Positions 17,875 through 27,088 of a stretch of DNA of 64,000 nt are shown here, one piece after another. Source of the DNA: Caryophanales bacterium (GTDB lineage: Bacteria > Bacillota > Bacilli > Bacillales > Amphibacillaceae); the NCBI GenBank assembly GCA_026168805.1, contig JAPFDS010000056.1, positions 1 through 64,000 of the forward strand, read 5' to 3'. The notes beneath the pieces are model-generated. The model worked only from the letters and a program-made list of their open reading frames with translations, did no database searches and had not been told where the DNA came from. The position numbers and the translations under genes are program-made. How positions within the stretch are numbered: the first letter of the stretch is position 1; each line of letters starts with the position of its first letter.

Positions 17875-18897
17875 ATGGACCATTTGTTAGAGGTAAAGGA
17901 TTTAAAAACGTATTTTCATACAGAACAAGGGGTTGTTCCAGCAGTTGATTCTGTCTCATTTAATGTTGATAAAGGTGAGACAGTAGCAATTGTTGGAGAA
18001 TCTGGGTCAGGAAAAAGTGTAACATCATTATCGATTATGCAGTTAATTGAAGCACCTGGAAAAATAGAAGATGGTCAAATATTATTTGAAAATGAAGACA
18101 TTGTCAAAATGTCCATGAGACAAATACGAGAAATGCGCGGAAATAAAATAGCGATGATTTTCCAAGAACCGCTAACCTCATTAAATCCTGTATTTACAAT
18201 TGGAAATCAATTATGTGAGTCGATTATTTTACATCAAAAAGTAGGGAAGTCTACAGCAAAGAAGATTGCCATTGGAATGCTGGACCGAGTAGGAATCCCA
18301 CAATCGGATCAAGTATTCTCTTCATTCCCACATGTACTAAGTGGAGGGATGCGACAAAGAGTAATGATTGCAATGGCTTTATCTTGTAACCCACAGTTAC
18401 TCATTGCTGATGAACCAACGACAGCATTAGACGTATCTATCCAAGCACAAATATTACGCTTACTTAAAGAGCTTGTTCATGAATTTAATACGTCTATTTT
18501 ACTGATTACTCATGATTTAGGTGTTGTTGCAGAAATGGCTGACCGGGTAGTCGTAATGTATGGAGGACAAATTGTCGAGGAAACGGATGTATTTACATTG
18601 TTCGAGGACCCAAAACATCCATATACCCAAGGACTAATTGCAAGTACTCCAAAGGTGCATGAAGAAAATGAAGAATTAGTATCCATACCTGGTACAGTTG
18701 CGCACCCATTAGCCTATCCGGCTGGCTGTCGATTTATGGATCGCTGTCCACATGCATTTGATAAGTGTTTGGAACCTCCTTCACTTCTTGAAATAGCAGA
18801 AGGACATGATGTACGTTGTTGGTTACACAATCCGTCTGTCCAAGATGATTCAAAGGGAGGGGAAAAAGATGTCAGAGCAAAAGAGACCTTTACTTGA
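17875..18897 (+). CDS. ABC transporter ATP-binding protein, DppD/OppD type
   Basis: One of two paired ATPases of the importer, 340 residues. Walker A is GESGSGKS, the signature is LSGGMRQR, Walker B is LLIADEPTT and the switch histidine is in ITHDLG. The C-terminal oligopeptide/dipeptide transporter domain is present with its cysteine-containing motif (CRFMDRCPHAFDKC), which in related ATPases holds an iron-sulfur cluster. The ATG at 17875 follows CGGAGG by six bases. Its 3' end overlaps the next gene by 29 bases. Confidence 0.94.
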   Translation: MDHLLEVKDLKTYFHTEQGVVPAVDSVSFNVDKGETVAIVGESGSGKSVTSLSIMQLIEAPGKIEDGQILFENEDIVKMSMRQIREMRGNKIAMIFQEPLTSLNPVFTIGNQLCESIILHQKVGKSTAKKIAIGMLDRVGIPQSDQVFSSFPHVLSGGMRQRVMIAMALSCNPQLLIADEPTTALDVSIQAQILRLLKELVHEFNTSILLITHDLGVVAEMADRVVVMYGGQIVEETDVFTLFEDPKHPYTQGLIASTPKVHEENEELVSIPGTVAHPLAYPAGCRFMDRCPHAFDKCLEPPSLLEIAEGHDVRCWLHNPSVQDDSKGGEKDVRAKETFT

Positions 18898-19882
18898 GGT
18901 TAATGGCTTAACAAAGATATTTGATGTATCAACTGGTTTATTTAAAAAAGATGAGAAATATGTCCATGCAGTAAACGATGTCAGCTTTTATGTCGAAGAA
19001 GGCGAGACATTTGGTATTGTTGGCGAGTCTGGATGTGGCAAGACAACAACCGGAAACTTAGTCGTTCAATTACTAGAGAAAACAGAAGGAACAATTGTTT
19101 TTGATGGAGTTAATTTAGACGAATTATCCGTTAAAGAATTACGAGAAAAACGCAAAGAGTTTCAAATGGTTTTTCAAGATCCATTTTCATCATTAAACCC
19201 AAGAAAACGTGTGTTTGATATTATCGCAGAACCTTTACGAACGCATTTAAAAATATCAAAAAAGGATTTAGAAGAGCGCGTGTTTGACTTAATAAAAACT
19301 GTAGGACTGCACCGTTCTTATGCATATCGCTATCCTCATGAGTTTAGTGGTGGTCAGAGGCAGCGAATTGGAATTGCTCGTGCAATAGCTCTTAGACCAA
19401 AATTAGTTGTATGTGATGAACCAGTTTCGGCACTTGATGTATCCATTCAATCACAAATATTAAATTTATTGAAGCAACTTCAAGAAGAAATGAATTTAAC
19501 ATTTATTTTTATCGCTCACGGACTTCCTGCCGTACGATATATTAGTGATCGAGTGGCAGTGATGTATTTAGGAAAAATCGTAGAATGTGCGTCAAAAGAA
19601 GATTTATTTAATAATCCAAAGCATCCGTATACAGAAGGGTTATTGTCATCTATTCCTATTCCAGATCCACGAAAAAGAAAACTAGAGAATCAACGTATTT
19701 TAGAGGGGGACATTCCAAACGCAATGAATTTACCATCTGGATGTCATTTTCATCCAAGATGTCCATATGCGACGGAATTGTGTAAAGAAGAAGCGCCCGC
19801 GTATGAAGAGATTGCAGAAGGACATTCTGTAGCATGCCATTATCCATTAAGTGATGGAAAAGGTCTCATTAAATACGCATGA
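18869..19882 (+). CDS. ABC transporter ATP-binding protein, DppF/OppF type
   Basis: The second ATPase, 337 residues. Walker A is GESGCGKT, the signature is FSGGQRQR, Walker B is LVVCDEPVS and the C-terminal cysteine motif is CHFHPRCPYATELC. The usual switch-loop ITHDL is IAHGLPAV here, keeping the histidine but replacing the following aspartate by glycine, as in some OppF proteins. The start at 18869 has GGGAGGGG seven bases upstream and overlaps the previous gene, implying translational coupling. Confidence 0.94.
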   Translation: MSEQKRPLLEVNGLTKIFDVSTGLFKKDEKYVHAVNDVSFYVEEGETFGIVGESGCGKTTTGNLVVQLLEKTEGTIVFDGVNLDELSVKELREKRKEFQMVFQDPFSSLNPRKRVFDIIAEPLRTHLKISKKDLEERVFDLIKTVGLHRSYAYRYPHEFSGGQRQRIGIARAIALRPKLVVCDEPVSALDVSIQSQILNLLKQLQEEMNLTFIFIAHGLPAVRYISDRVAVMYLGKIVECASKEDLFNNPKHPYTEGLLSSIPIPDPRKRKLENQRILEGDIPNAMNLPSGCHFHPRCPYATELCKEEAPAYEEIAEGHSVACHYPLSDGKGLIKYA

Positions 19883-19928
19883 TAAGGCTTTTAGTATTAA
19901 ATTCACAATTATGGAGGTTAAAGTAAAC

Positions 19929-21050
19929 ATGTCCGAAGAAAAGAAACAATCGATGCTTACATTATTGGAAAAGCTCGTAAATATTGATAGTGGTTCCTAT
20001 GATAAAGAAGGTGTAGATTGGGTAGGAGACGTTTTAAGAGAAGAGTATAAAACATTAGGATTTGAGATTGATGTACGTGAAAATCCTACTAACGGAAACA
20101 ACTTAGTGATCCGTCATAAAGATGCAACGAGTCCTGAGATATTACTAGTCGCTCATATGGATACCGTATTTCCTAAAGGAACTGCTGCTAATCGACCATT
20201 TCATATAGAAGGGGAGCGTGCTTATGGCCCTGGTGTCATTGATATGAAGTCGAGTTTAGTAAGTTTGTTGTTTGCAGTACAATCCTTACAGGAGAAAAAT
20301 GATGCAGCGTATAAAAATATAGAAATTATTCTCAATAGTGATGAAGAAATTGGCTCACCTACTTCCAAGGAATTGATTCAGGAGCGCTCTAAAGATAAAA
20401 CGTATGCGTTAGTGATGGAACCCGCCCGAGCTAATGGAGCAATTGTGTCTTCAAGAAGAGGCGGCGGTGGTTATACACTTACGGTCACAGGGAAGGCCGC
20501 GCATTCTGGTGTTGCTCCTGAAGAAGGGGTGAGTGCAATTGAAGAACTTGCTCATAAGATTATTGAACTGGAAAAGCTAAATGATCATGAAAAAGGCATC
20601 TCTATTAATGTTGGAATCATCAAAGGTGGGGCAGCTACAAATATGATTCCTGATCAAGCTGTTGCCGAAATTGATGTGCGCATTACGTACCCTGAACAAG
20701 GTGGTCCTATCGAAGAACAGATTGAATCGATTTGTTCGACCAGTACGGTACCAGGTACAACATTGTCCTTAAGTGGTGGAATCAATCGACCTCCACTACA
20801 TCTAAATGAACAAAGCAAAGAGCTTTTACTGACCGTTCAAGAGATTGGAAAGAAAATGGGACTTAATCTTGATCATGTGCATACAGGTGGCGGATCAGAT
20901 GCTTCGTTTCCATCTGCATTAGGGGTAGCTACGATTGATGGATTGGGACCAGTTGGGGGAGAACTTCACAATGAAAAGGAATATTTAGAAATTCCTACGT
21001 TAACAGAGCGTTGTTCATTGTTAGAAAAGATCATATCAAATCTCTCTTAA
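19929..21050 (+). CDS. M20 family metallopeptidase, carboxypeptidase G2-like
   Basis: A di-zinc exopeptidase of 373 residues related to glutamate carboxypeptidases. Metal ligands are in VAHMDTVFPKG near residue 73, GPGVIDMKSS near residue 102 and NSDEEIGSP near residue 138, with a C-terminal histidine in GGELHNEKE. The dimerisation insert (SRRGGGGYTLTVTGKAAHSG) is complete. It has no signal peptide, so it acts on imported substrates. The ATG at 19929 follows TGGAGG by ten bases and lies 46 bases after the dppF-like stop, in the same operon. Relatives remove C-terminal glutamate from folate-like or N-acyl substrates; the exact substrate is unknown. Confidence 0.88.
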   Translation: MSEEKKQSMLTLLEKLVNIDSGSYDKEGVDWVGDVLREEYKTLGFEIDVRENPTNGNNLVIRHKDATSPEILLVAHMDTVFPKGTAANRPFHIEGERAYGPGVIDMKSSLVSLLFAVQSLQEKNDAAYKNIEIILNSDEEIGSPTSKELIQERSKDKTYALVMEPARANGAIVSSRRGGGGYTLTVTGKAAHSGVAPEEGVSAIEELAHKIIELEKLNDHEKGISINVGIIKGGAATNMIPDQAVAEIDVRITYPEQGGPIEEQIESICSTSTVPGTTLSLSGGINRPPLHLNEQSKELLLTVQEIGKKMGLNLDHVHTGGGSDASFPSALGVATIDGLGPVGGELHNEKEYLEIPTLTERCSLLEKIISNLS

Positions 21051-21086
21051 TGAATGTAATAAAATATAGTAAGGAGTGAACGAATC

Positions 21087-22274
21087 GTGAAAAAATCAGA
21101 ATTATTAAAACAAGCAGAAGATATGAAAGACTGGCTTGTTGATGTGCGACGTGATTTTCATCAACATCCGGAACTTAGTACGAAAGAATTTCGGACACAT
21201 GATAAAATTATCGAACATTTAACAGAGCTTGGGATTGAATATGAAGCAAATGTTGCTGACACTGGAGTTGTAGGAATTATTCATGGAACGAAAGAAGGGA
21301 AGACAGTTGCTTTAAGGGGAGATATTGATGCCCTTCCGATTACGGAGAAAAACGATGTTTCATATAAGTCCAAAAATGAAGGCGTCATGCACGCATGTGG
21401 ACACGATGCACATACGACAATTGTTCTTGGGGCAGCAAAATATTTACAAGAACATCGCGACCAATTTGCTGGCACAGTAAAATTATTTTTCCAGCCTGCT
21501 GAAGAAACGATCGGCGGGGCAAAGCGAATGATTGAAGCAGGCGTGATGGAAAACCCTAAAGTGGATGCTGTTTTCGGCCTGCATGTAGACACATTTATTC
21601 CAACGGGACAAATCGGTGTACGGTATGGCCAAATGAATGCTTCAACAGATACCGTAACGTTGACCATTAAAGGAACAAATGCACATGGAGCTTATCCACA
21701 AAATGGAGTAGACTCCATCGTTGTCGCATCTCACGTCGTGCAAGCTCTTCAAACAATCGTTAGTAGAAATGTTGATCCGCGTGATTCAGCAGTTGTAACC
21801 CTCGGTGTCATTGAAGGTGGAACGCAGAGTAACATTATCGCGAAAGAAGTGAAAATTACTGGAACAGTACGCACATTAAGTAACGAAACGCGCGAACTTG
21901 TTCTTAAACGGATTGAGGATATTTTAGCCCACACGACGAAAACCTTTGGAGCAGATTATACATTCGAGCTTGATCCATATGGATATATTGCTCTCGCGAA
22001 TACAGATGAAATCGTAGATATTGTTAAAGATTCCGCAGTAAATGTGTTAGGAAAAGAAAATGTATTTGAAGTTGAACAAGCAAGTCTTGGAGGCGAAGAC
22101 TTTTCATTCTTTGCCGAAGCAGCTCCTAGCGCATTCTTTAGACTAGGTGCACGCAATGAAGAAAAAGGGATTATTCATGGAGGACATACGGAAAACTTTA
22201 ATATAGATGAAGACGCTTTACCTGTGGGAGTAGCTATGCAAATTCAGAATGTGTTGACATTTTTGAATGACTAA
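21087..22274 (+). CDS. M20 family amidohydrolase, hippurate hydrolase-like
   Basis: An amidohydrolase of 395 residues, typical length for N-acyl-amino-acid or hippurate hydrolases. Metal motifs are HACGHDAHTT near residue 104, FFQPAEETIGGAK near residue 136 and HGGHTENFNIDE near the C-terminus. The start is GTG with AAGGAGTG upstream. It closes the importer operon, 36 bases after the previous peptidase gene, and is followed by a terminator. With the gene before it, it suggests that the imported compounds are hydrolysed at an amide bond in two ways. Confidence 0.9.
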   Translation: MKKSELLKQAEDMKDWLVDVRRDFHQHPELSTKEFRTHDKIIEHLTELGIEYEANVADTGVVGIIHGTKEGKTVALRGDIDALPITEKNDVSYKSKNEGVMHACGHDAHTTIVLGAAKYLQEHRDQFAGTVKLFFQPAEETIGGAKRMIEAGVMENPKVDAVFGLHVDTFIPTGQIGVRYGQMNASTDTVTLTIKGTNAHGAYPQNGVDSIVVASHVVQALQTIVSRNVDPRDSAVVTLGVIEGGTQSNIIAKEVKITGTVRTLSNETRELVLKRIEDILAHTTKTFGADYTFELDPYGYIALANTDEIVDIVKDSAVNVLGKENVFEVEQASLGGEDFSFFAEAAPSAFFRLGARNEEKGIIHGGHTENFNIDEDALPVGVAMQIQNVLTFLND

Positions 22275-22285
22275 AATGTATTAGA

Positions 22286-22355
22286 ACAGCCGTGTCGCGA
22301 TCGCATATAGGAGCATGAAAGCTTTCTGCATGTGTATCGCAACACGGTTATTTTA
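22286..22355. terminator. Terminator of the importer operon
   Basis: A long imperfect hairpin with CCGTGTCGCGAT (22290-22301) paired to ATCGCAACACGG (22336-22347), plus an inner GAAAGCTTTC-type palindrome. A T-rich stretch follows. It lies between convergent genes. Confidence 0.75.
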
Positions 22356-22365
22356 TTGAAAAGGT

Positions 22366-22827
22366 CTATGGAAAATATGTTTGTTTCCACTCTTCAATCC
22401 ATCCTTGATCAATCGGTCCATCTAAAATAGCATATGATGTCCAATTTCCAATACTCGTTAGCAAAAAGTCTTCGTATATAAATAATGAGGCTGGGTGTGA
22501 TTTAGTATGATATATAGTAAAGTGAGCAATCAATTTACTATTTGTTTGGTGATTTTTACTTCGCCAGTGCTTCTTTACTGTATACTGACTTAAAAAATCC
22601 ACAAGGTCCTTGGCTGCATCAACGTTTGTTGTCATAAAAGGGTTTAAATAATTATCTTCTCCAATGTTCGCATAATCTTGCGTAAACAACATAGAATCAA
22701 ATTGATTTTCATCAAGTTGAATGATTGCATCGAAGGGTTTTTCTTTATGTGAAAAAAAGAAGGCTGTTCCGCGAAATAAAATAATCAGACACACTAAAAT
22801 AATTACAATTACTTTCCCATTTCTCAT
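22366..22827 (-). CDS. Hypothetical membrane-anchored protein
   Basis: A 153-residue protein with one N-terminal hydrophobic segment (about residues 6-27, KVIVIILVCLIILF) preceded by a basic start, so it is a signal-anchor or exported protein with a soluble domain outside. The rest (KEKPFDAIIQLDENQFD onward) is not recognised. It is divergent from the gene at 22924, and the two may share a control region. Confidence 0.65.
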   Translation of the reverse strand: MRNGKVIVIILVCLIILFRGTAFFFSHKEKPFDAIIQLDENQFDSMLFTQDYANIGEDNYLNPFMTTNVDAAKDLVDFLSQYTVKKHWRSKNHQTNSKLIAHFTIYHTKSHPASLFIYEDFLLTSIGNWTSYAILDGPIDQGWIEEWKQTYFP

Positions 22828-22923
22828 AGTAAACTCCTTTTAAAAAGTATGATATCATTTGGATATTAGTATGCTATAGTTTACAAAAATAATAAGCAAC
22901 GTTTCAACAAAGGAGGCGTGCCA

Positions 22924-23583
22924 TTGGTTAAAAATAAAAAACTTCTTTATATATCAATCATCTTGCTCGTAATCGTCATGATCCTTAATTTCCCTTTTCC
23001 TAATAGATATCCTTTGATTGAAGCTAGAACAACTATTTTAAACATACCTATTCATACAGATGGTGGATTGCATATCGTAGGTATCGTTTCTGTTGTGCTT
23101 GTGTTGAGTGGTCTATTCATGCTATCGATATCACTGAAAAAATATGGTGGAAGAATGATGGTTGCTGCGATTGTAGCCTTATACATAGTGCCCTTGTCTT
23201 TAATATACTTGTACCAGTCTACTTTTGCACAAGGGATATATGCAATTTCGTATGATCATGATGAGAGCACGTGTACATTTGAGAAGGTTCAAGACGATAC
23301 CATTAGTGGAAACTGTGCTCTTCAGTTTGAAAATCACAAGAATGAGGATATTGAATTTCAACTTGAATTCCAAGAGGATCGACCTTTTGAAGATGATCCA
23401 CCAATGGTTGAGATGATGAATGAGGAAGCTCCTTATGAAATAACGATTGGTGCTAAACAAGCCAAAACAGTGTATGTTGATACGTTAATTGATGTGTCTC
23501 AAATGCCTCTACATATAGAAGGTGGTCAGGCATTCGGTGTAGATATTATCATTCGTTCAGATGATAAAGAACGAGAATTATAG
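22924..23583 (+). CDS. Hypothetical membrane protein with extracytoplasmic domain
   Basis: A 219-residue protein with three hydrophobic segments in its first 100 residues (about 7-25, 45-68 and 75-97), followed by an acidic soluble region with two cysteines (STCTFEKVQ and GNCALQFEN). The soluble part reads like a beta-sandwich ending in a threonine-valine strand. The start is decided by the ribosome site: AGGAGG at 22911-22916 is seven bases before the TTG at 22924, but only one base before the upstream GTG. No family recognised. Confidence 0.65.
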   Translation: MVKNKKLLYISIILLVIVMILNFPFPNRYPLIEARTTILNIPIHTDGGLHIVGIVSVVLVLSGLFMLSISLKKYGGRMMVAAIVALYIVPLSLIYLYQSTFAQGIYAISYDHDESTCTFEKVQDDTISGNCALQFENHKNEDIEFQLEFQEDRPFEDDPPMVEMMNEEAPYEITIGAKQAKTVYVDTLIDVSQMPLHIEGGQAFGVDIIIRSDDKEREL

Positions 23584-23584
23584 T

Positions 23585-24715
23585 TCATTTAAATAAGAAT
23601 GTCAGCCGCCAAAATAGGAGTGATTTAGGAACGAGTGGAAATACCTTGTTTCTAAAACCAACGAGTAGTGAATTGTCCCATTGAGCTGCCCAACCAATTT
23701 GTCTGGAAAGATTGATGACCTTTTTTGTCTTTTTCACACGGGTAGCATCGTATTGTTTAAAGGCGTCATTCATTGTAGGTGTATTCTTGATTGCTTCCAT
23801 TAATTCATACGCATCTTCAATCGACTGGCCAGCACCTTGTCCCATATTTGGTGTTGTCGCGTGTGCTGCATCTCCTAGTAAGCAAATTCGATTATATACA
23901 AAGGTGTCTAACGGTTTAATGTCATAAATATCATGATGCAAGAAATAATCATCATATGTTTCACGAATCAGACGTTCAACGACAGGTGCATAAAAAGAAA
24001 AATAATCAGCCACATCCTCTTTTGAAAATCCCTCATAGACTGGATGATTTGCTTCTGAATTTATACATGCAAACCAGTACACATCTCCATTATGAAGCGG
24101 CGCCCAGCCAAACCTGCCTTTTTTGGACCAAGCTTCTGAAGAAATGTGAGGTGTGACGTCGTCTTTGTTTTTCGTAATCCCTCGCCAACACGTATATCCT
24201 GCATATCTTGGAAGACTATTTGGAACTAGTGTTTTTCGGAAGATTGAATTTATTCCATCTGCAGCAATGACGTAATCGAGCGTCTCTTTCGTGCCATCTG
24301 AAAAAATTAATTCTACGTGTTCATTGGATTGGTTAAAAGATTCTACTTTTTTATTAAAATGGAACGCGCGTGAATCAACAGCTGAAAATAAAGCCGCATG
24401 TAAATCCGCTCGCTCGATGGTGATATTTTCTTCGCCAAATCGTTTCTTCAGTAATGTGAAATCAATCGAGTTCATCACTTGAAATTTTCCATTTAAAAAT
24501 CGTTGTTCTGTCAGAGGCATGGCAGATTTTAAAATATCACCAGCAACTCCTAGTTTTTGCAACGCGAGCATGACATTACTGCCGATTCCAATCCCTGCTC
24601 CAAGAGGTTTAAACGATCCAGCTCGTTCGTACACATGAGCTTTTATTCCTATTTTATGTAAGCCGACAGCAGTAGCAAGTCCGCCTATTCCTCCACCGAT
24701 GATTGCAATGTTCAT
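23585..24715 (-). CDS. FAD-dependent monooxygenase (aromatic hydroxylase type)
   Basis: A flavoprotein monooxygenase of 376 residues from the p-hydroxybenzoate/salicylate hydroxylase superfamily. All three FAD motifs are visible: IIGGGIGGLATAVGL at residues 4-18, the DG motif VIAADGINSIFRK near residue 150 and the GD motif LLGDAAHATTPNMGQGAG near residue 275. It uses NAD(P)H and oxygen to hydroxylate a substrate that is not identifiable here; salicylate- or zeaxanthin-epoxidase-like members share the same pattern. It ends two bases from the convergent gene's stop. It lies 38 bases downstream of an Rgg-like regulator on the same strand. Confidence 0.88.
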   Translation of the reverse strand: MNIAIIGGGIGGLATAVGLHKIGIKAHVYERAGSFKPLGAGIGIGSNVMLALQKLGVAGDILKSAMPLTEQRFLNGKFQVMNSIDFTLLKKRFGEENITIERADLHAALFSAVDSRAFHFNKKVESFNQSNEHVELIFSDGTKETLDYVIAADGINSIFRKTLVPNSLPRYAGYTCWRGITKNKDDVTPHISSEAWSKKGRFGWAPLHNGDVYWFACINSEANHPVYEGFSKEDVADYFSFYAPVVERLIRETYDDYFLHHDIYDIKPLDTFVYNRICLLGDAAHATTPNMGQGAGQSIEDAYELMEAIKNTPTMNDAFKQYDATRVKKTKKVINLSRQIGWAAQWDNSLLVGFRNKVFPLVPKSLLFWRLTFLFK

Positions 24716-24753
24716 TGTTAGTCACCTCATTGTTTTGATAGATTTCAATAACA

Positions 24754-25644
24754 CTAATTACGATGATTACTTAGGATGATCTTCATATAGTTCAAACTGT
24801 GCTGTGCTAGTTTGTGAGCACCGAGCTCTTCATACATAGAAATAGATTTTTTTAATGCAAATTCACCTTTATCAATATTTCCTAAACGTACATCAATATA
24901 TGCTTGAGCCTGCATGTACCCAATGCGACCATACATGTCTTCCTCTGGAATGTCACTATTCTTTAAATACTTCATGAAAGTCTTACATTCTTCTTCATAA
25001 GCAAAATGAGGATCTTGTCCTCCAGTTAAATACGTAATGGTATTCAATAAAATGCGAATCAACACATTATGGAGTAAGGGAAGTTTTTTTATTGACTCGC
25101 TTTTGTTCACAATCAATTCAGTGAAAACAATCACTGACTCTGGTTCCAACAAAAATAATGTTGAATTATACAAAGACAATTCATAATATCCCCATACCTC
25201 AATGTCAAACAGATAGTTTGTTAATTGTTGGCTTGCTTCGTGATCTAATTGAGGCAAATCGAGTTCAATCATCGACCGATACACTTCGAGAAGTAGGGCG
25301 TTGCAATGAAAGGGAATATGATTTGTCCGTTGATAGTCCTCCAGTGCTTGTTTCTTAAGTCGATTGATGGTTGGGCCATCTCTTAGCACATATGCCTTTT
25401 GGGCTTGAGTAAAAAATTCTTCAATGGCATTGCTTTTTCCCGCGTTATGTAAAAAGTAAAATTCTTCATAGGTCACCATCATCCGGTCCAGTAATTGCAC
25501 CATCACTGAAAAAGAAATATCTGAATCTCCGCGTTCAAATTTAGATAAAAATGAAATCGATACGATTCCGCTCGCTACTTGCTTTAATGTGTAGCCTTTA
25601 TTTTTCCGAAATGTTCGGAACGTAGCTCCGTAGTTTCCCATCAT
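24754..25644 (-). CDS. Rgg/GadR/MutR-like XRE regulator
   Basis: A cytoplasmic regulator of 296 residues with an N-terminal helix-turn-helix (about residues 5-60, YTLKQVASGIVSISFLSKFE) and a long helical C-terminal domain of the Rgg/tetratricopeptide type. Such proteins often sense small peptides or act as local activators. I use the ATG at 25644, with GGAGGTG five bases upstream; an upstream frame extension lacks a site. It is divergent from the amidohydrolase gene at 25751 and lies upstream of the monooxygenase gene on its own strand, so either may be its target. Confidence 0.85.
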   Translation of the reverse strand: MMGNYGATFRTFRKNKGYTLKQVASGIVSISFLSKFERGDSDISFSVMVQLLDRMMVTYEEFYFLHNAGKSNAIEEFFTQAQKAYVLRDGPTINRLKKQALEDYQRTNHIPFHCNALLLEVYRSMIELDLPQLDHEASQQLTNYLFDIEVWGYYELSLYNSTLFLLEPESVIVFTELIVNKSESIKKLPLLHNVLIRILLNTITYLTGGQDPHFAYEEECKTFMKYLKNSDIPEEDMYGRIGYMQAQAYIDVRLGNIDKGEFALKKSISMYEELGAHKLAQHSLNYMKIILSNHRN

Positions 25645-25750
25645 TTTCACCTCCGCACGATTGTTAATTCCACTATATGACAATTTGGAAGGACTTGCGA
25701 ATAATCTCTCTTACAATGAAGGTACAAAACATTTGAGGGAGAGATGACAC

Positions 25751-27022
25751 ATGAATAATCATTTTTTACTGACAAACGGACAGGTAATTGATGTGGAAAG
25801 TGGTACGGTTTCGACTGGAACGATTGAAATAAAAGACGGGATGATTAAACGAACGTATGAACAACATGAAAAGTACCCTAGTCAAGTAGAAAAAGTGGAC
25901 GCACAAGGAAAATATATTATTCCAGGGCTCATTGATATGCATTGTCACATCCAGGAAACCTTTGCTCCGCATTTTGTTGCTGCAGGTGTGACGACTGTTC
26001 GTAATACGGCTGGTGATAGGGATGCGCTCAAACCTTTACTTGAAGCACCACTCGATGCACCGACACCAATGATGTATACATGTGACGCACTCATTGATGG
26101 GGAGCCAGGGCTTTGGGGTCCAACACAGCCGGGAAACTTTGTGACGGATGATCCTGAAGCAGCCCGAGCAGAAGTAAAAAGGCAAGCGGACATAGGTGCT
26201 ACCTTTATTAAAGTATACTGTATGATTAAAAAAGATGTTTTGGAGGCTGTTGTTGACGAGGCTAAAAAACATCATTTAGAAGTTAGTTGTGATTTACTAC
26301 ATGCAAAAGATGTAGATGCACGTACGGCTGCAAAAATTGGAGTGACATGGTTTGAGCATGCTACCGGATTTGCCCAAAGTATATATCCAGGTTGGCATGT
26401 GCATGCAGATCAAAGCAAGTGGCTTCATATTAATTGGCAAGAACCAGATCAGGAAAAAATAGAGGAATTCTGTACAGAAATGCTCTCCTATAACGTAAAG
26501 CTTTGTCCAACTTTTATCGTTCAAGATCAAGCGGAAAGACTACCAAACTATTGGGATCCAAATAATAAGATTAGTACTTCATCTGAACAATTCTTTGAAG
26601 AACATTGGCAAGGTGTGTTGAAACATTCGGAAGCGGTGCACGACCAAACGGGCTTCTTGAACACATTTATCAAAAGAGTTGCGAAAACGTATGCTGACTT
26701 AGGTGGAACAGTTGTAGCAGGAAGTGACACACCAGCCCTTCCCGGCATATTTCCAGGAATGTCTTTGCACCGAGAATTAGAATTGTTTCTGGAAGCTGGA
26801 TTCACACATTTAGAAGCTCTTCAAGCCGCAACGAATAAAGCGGCAGAATCGATTGCTTTAAAAGGAGTCGGTTCGGTTGAAAAAGGTTACGTAGCAAACC
26901 TGGTTATTCTGGACGATAACCCGCTGGAAAACATTTCGAATACGCAAAAGATCGCTCGCATTATCAAAGGTGGAAAGCTGTATAGACAAAGCGATATTTT
27001 ATCTTTTGTGGAGGCGAATTAA
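25751..27022 (+). CDS. Metal-dependent amidohydrolase, imidazolonepropionase-like
   Basis: An amidohydrolase-superfamily enzyme of 423 residues. The first metal motif is GLIDMHCHI near residue 62, the bridging lysine is probably in FIKVYCMIKK, the next ligands lie in FEHATGF, and the catalytic aspartate is in VVAGSDTPALPG near residue 327. The split beta-sandwich at both ends is typical (LVILDDNPLENI). Relatives include prolidase-like and organophosphate-type cyclic amidohydrolases, so the substrate is open. It is divergent from the Rgg-like regulator with about 106 bases between them. Confidence 0.86.
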   Translation: MNNHFLLTNGQVIDVESGTVSTGTIEIKDGMIKRTYEQHEKYPSQVEKVDAQGKYIIPGLIDMHCHIQETFAPHFVAAGVTTVRNTAGDRDALKPLLEAPLDAPTPMMYTCDALIDGEPGLWGPTQPGNFVTDDPEAARAEVKRQADIGATFIKVYCMIKKDVLEAVVDEAKKHHLEVSCDLLHAKDVDARTAAKIGVTWFEHATGFAQSIYPGWHVHADQSKWLHINWQEPDQEKIEEFCTEMLSYNVKLCPTFIVQDQAERLPNYWDPNNKISTSSEQFFEEHWQGVLKHSEAVHDQTGFLNTFIKRVAKTYADLGGTVVAGSDTPALPGIFPGMSLHRELELFLEAGFTHLEALQAATNKAAESIALKGVGSVEKGYVANLVILDDNPLENISNTQKIARIIKGGKLYRQSDILSFVEAN

Positions 27023-27088
27023 TAAAATATTCGAACGAAGCACAACTATGATGTATTATGAAAGAAACGAATACGTGTGGTGAGAGAG

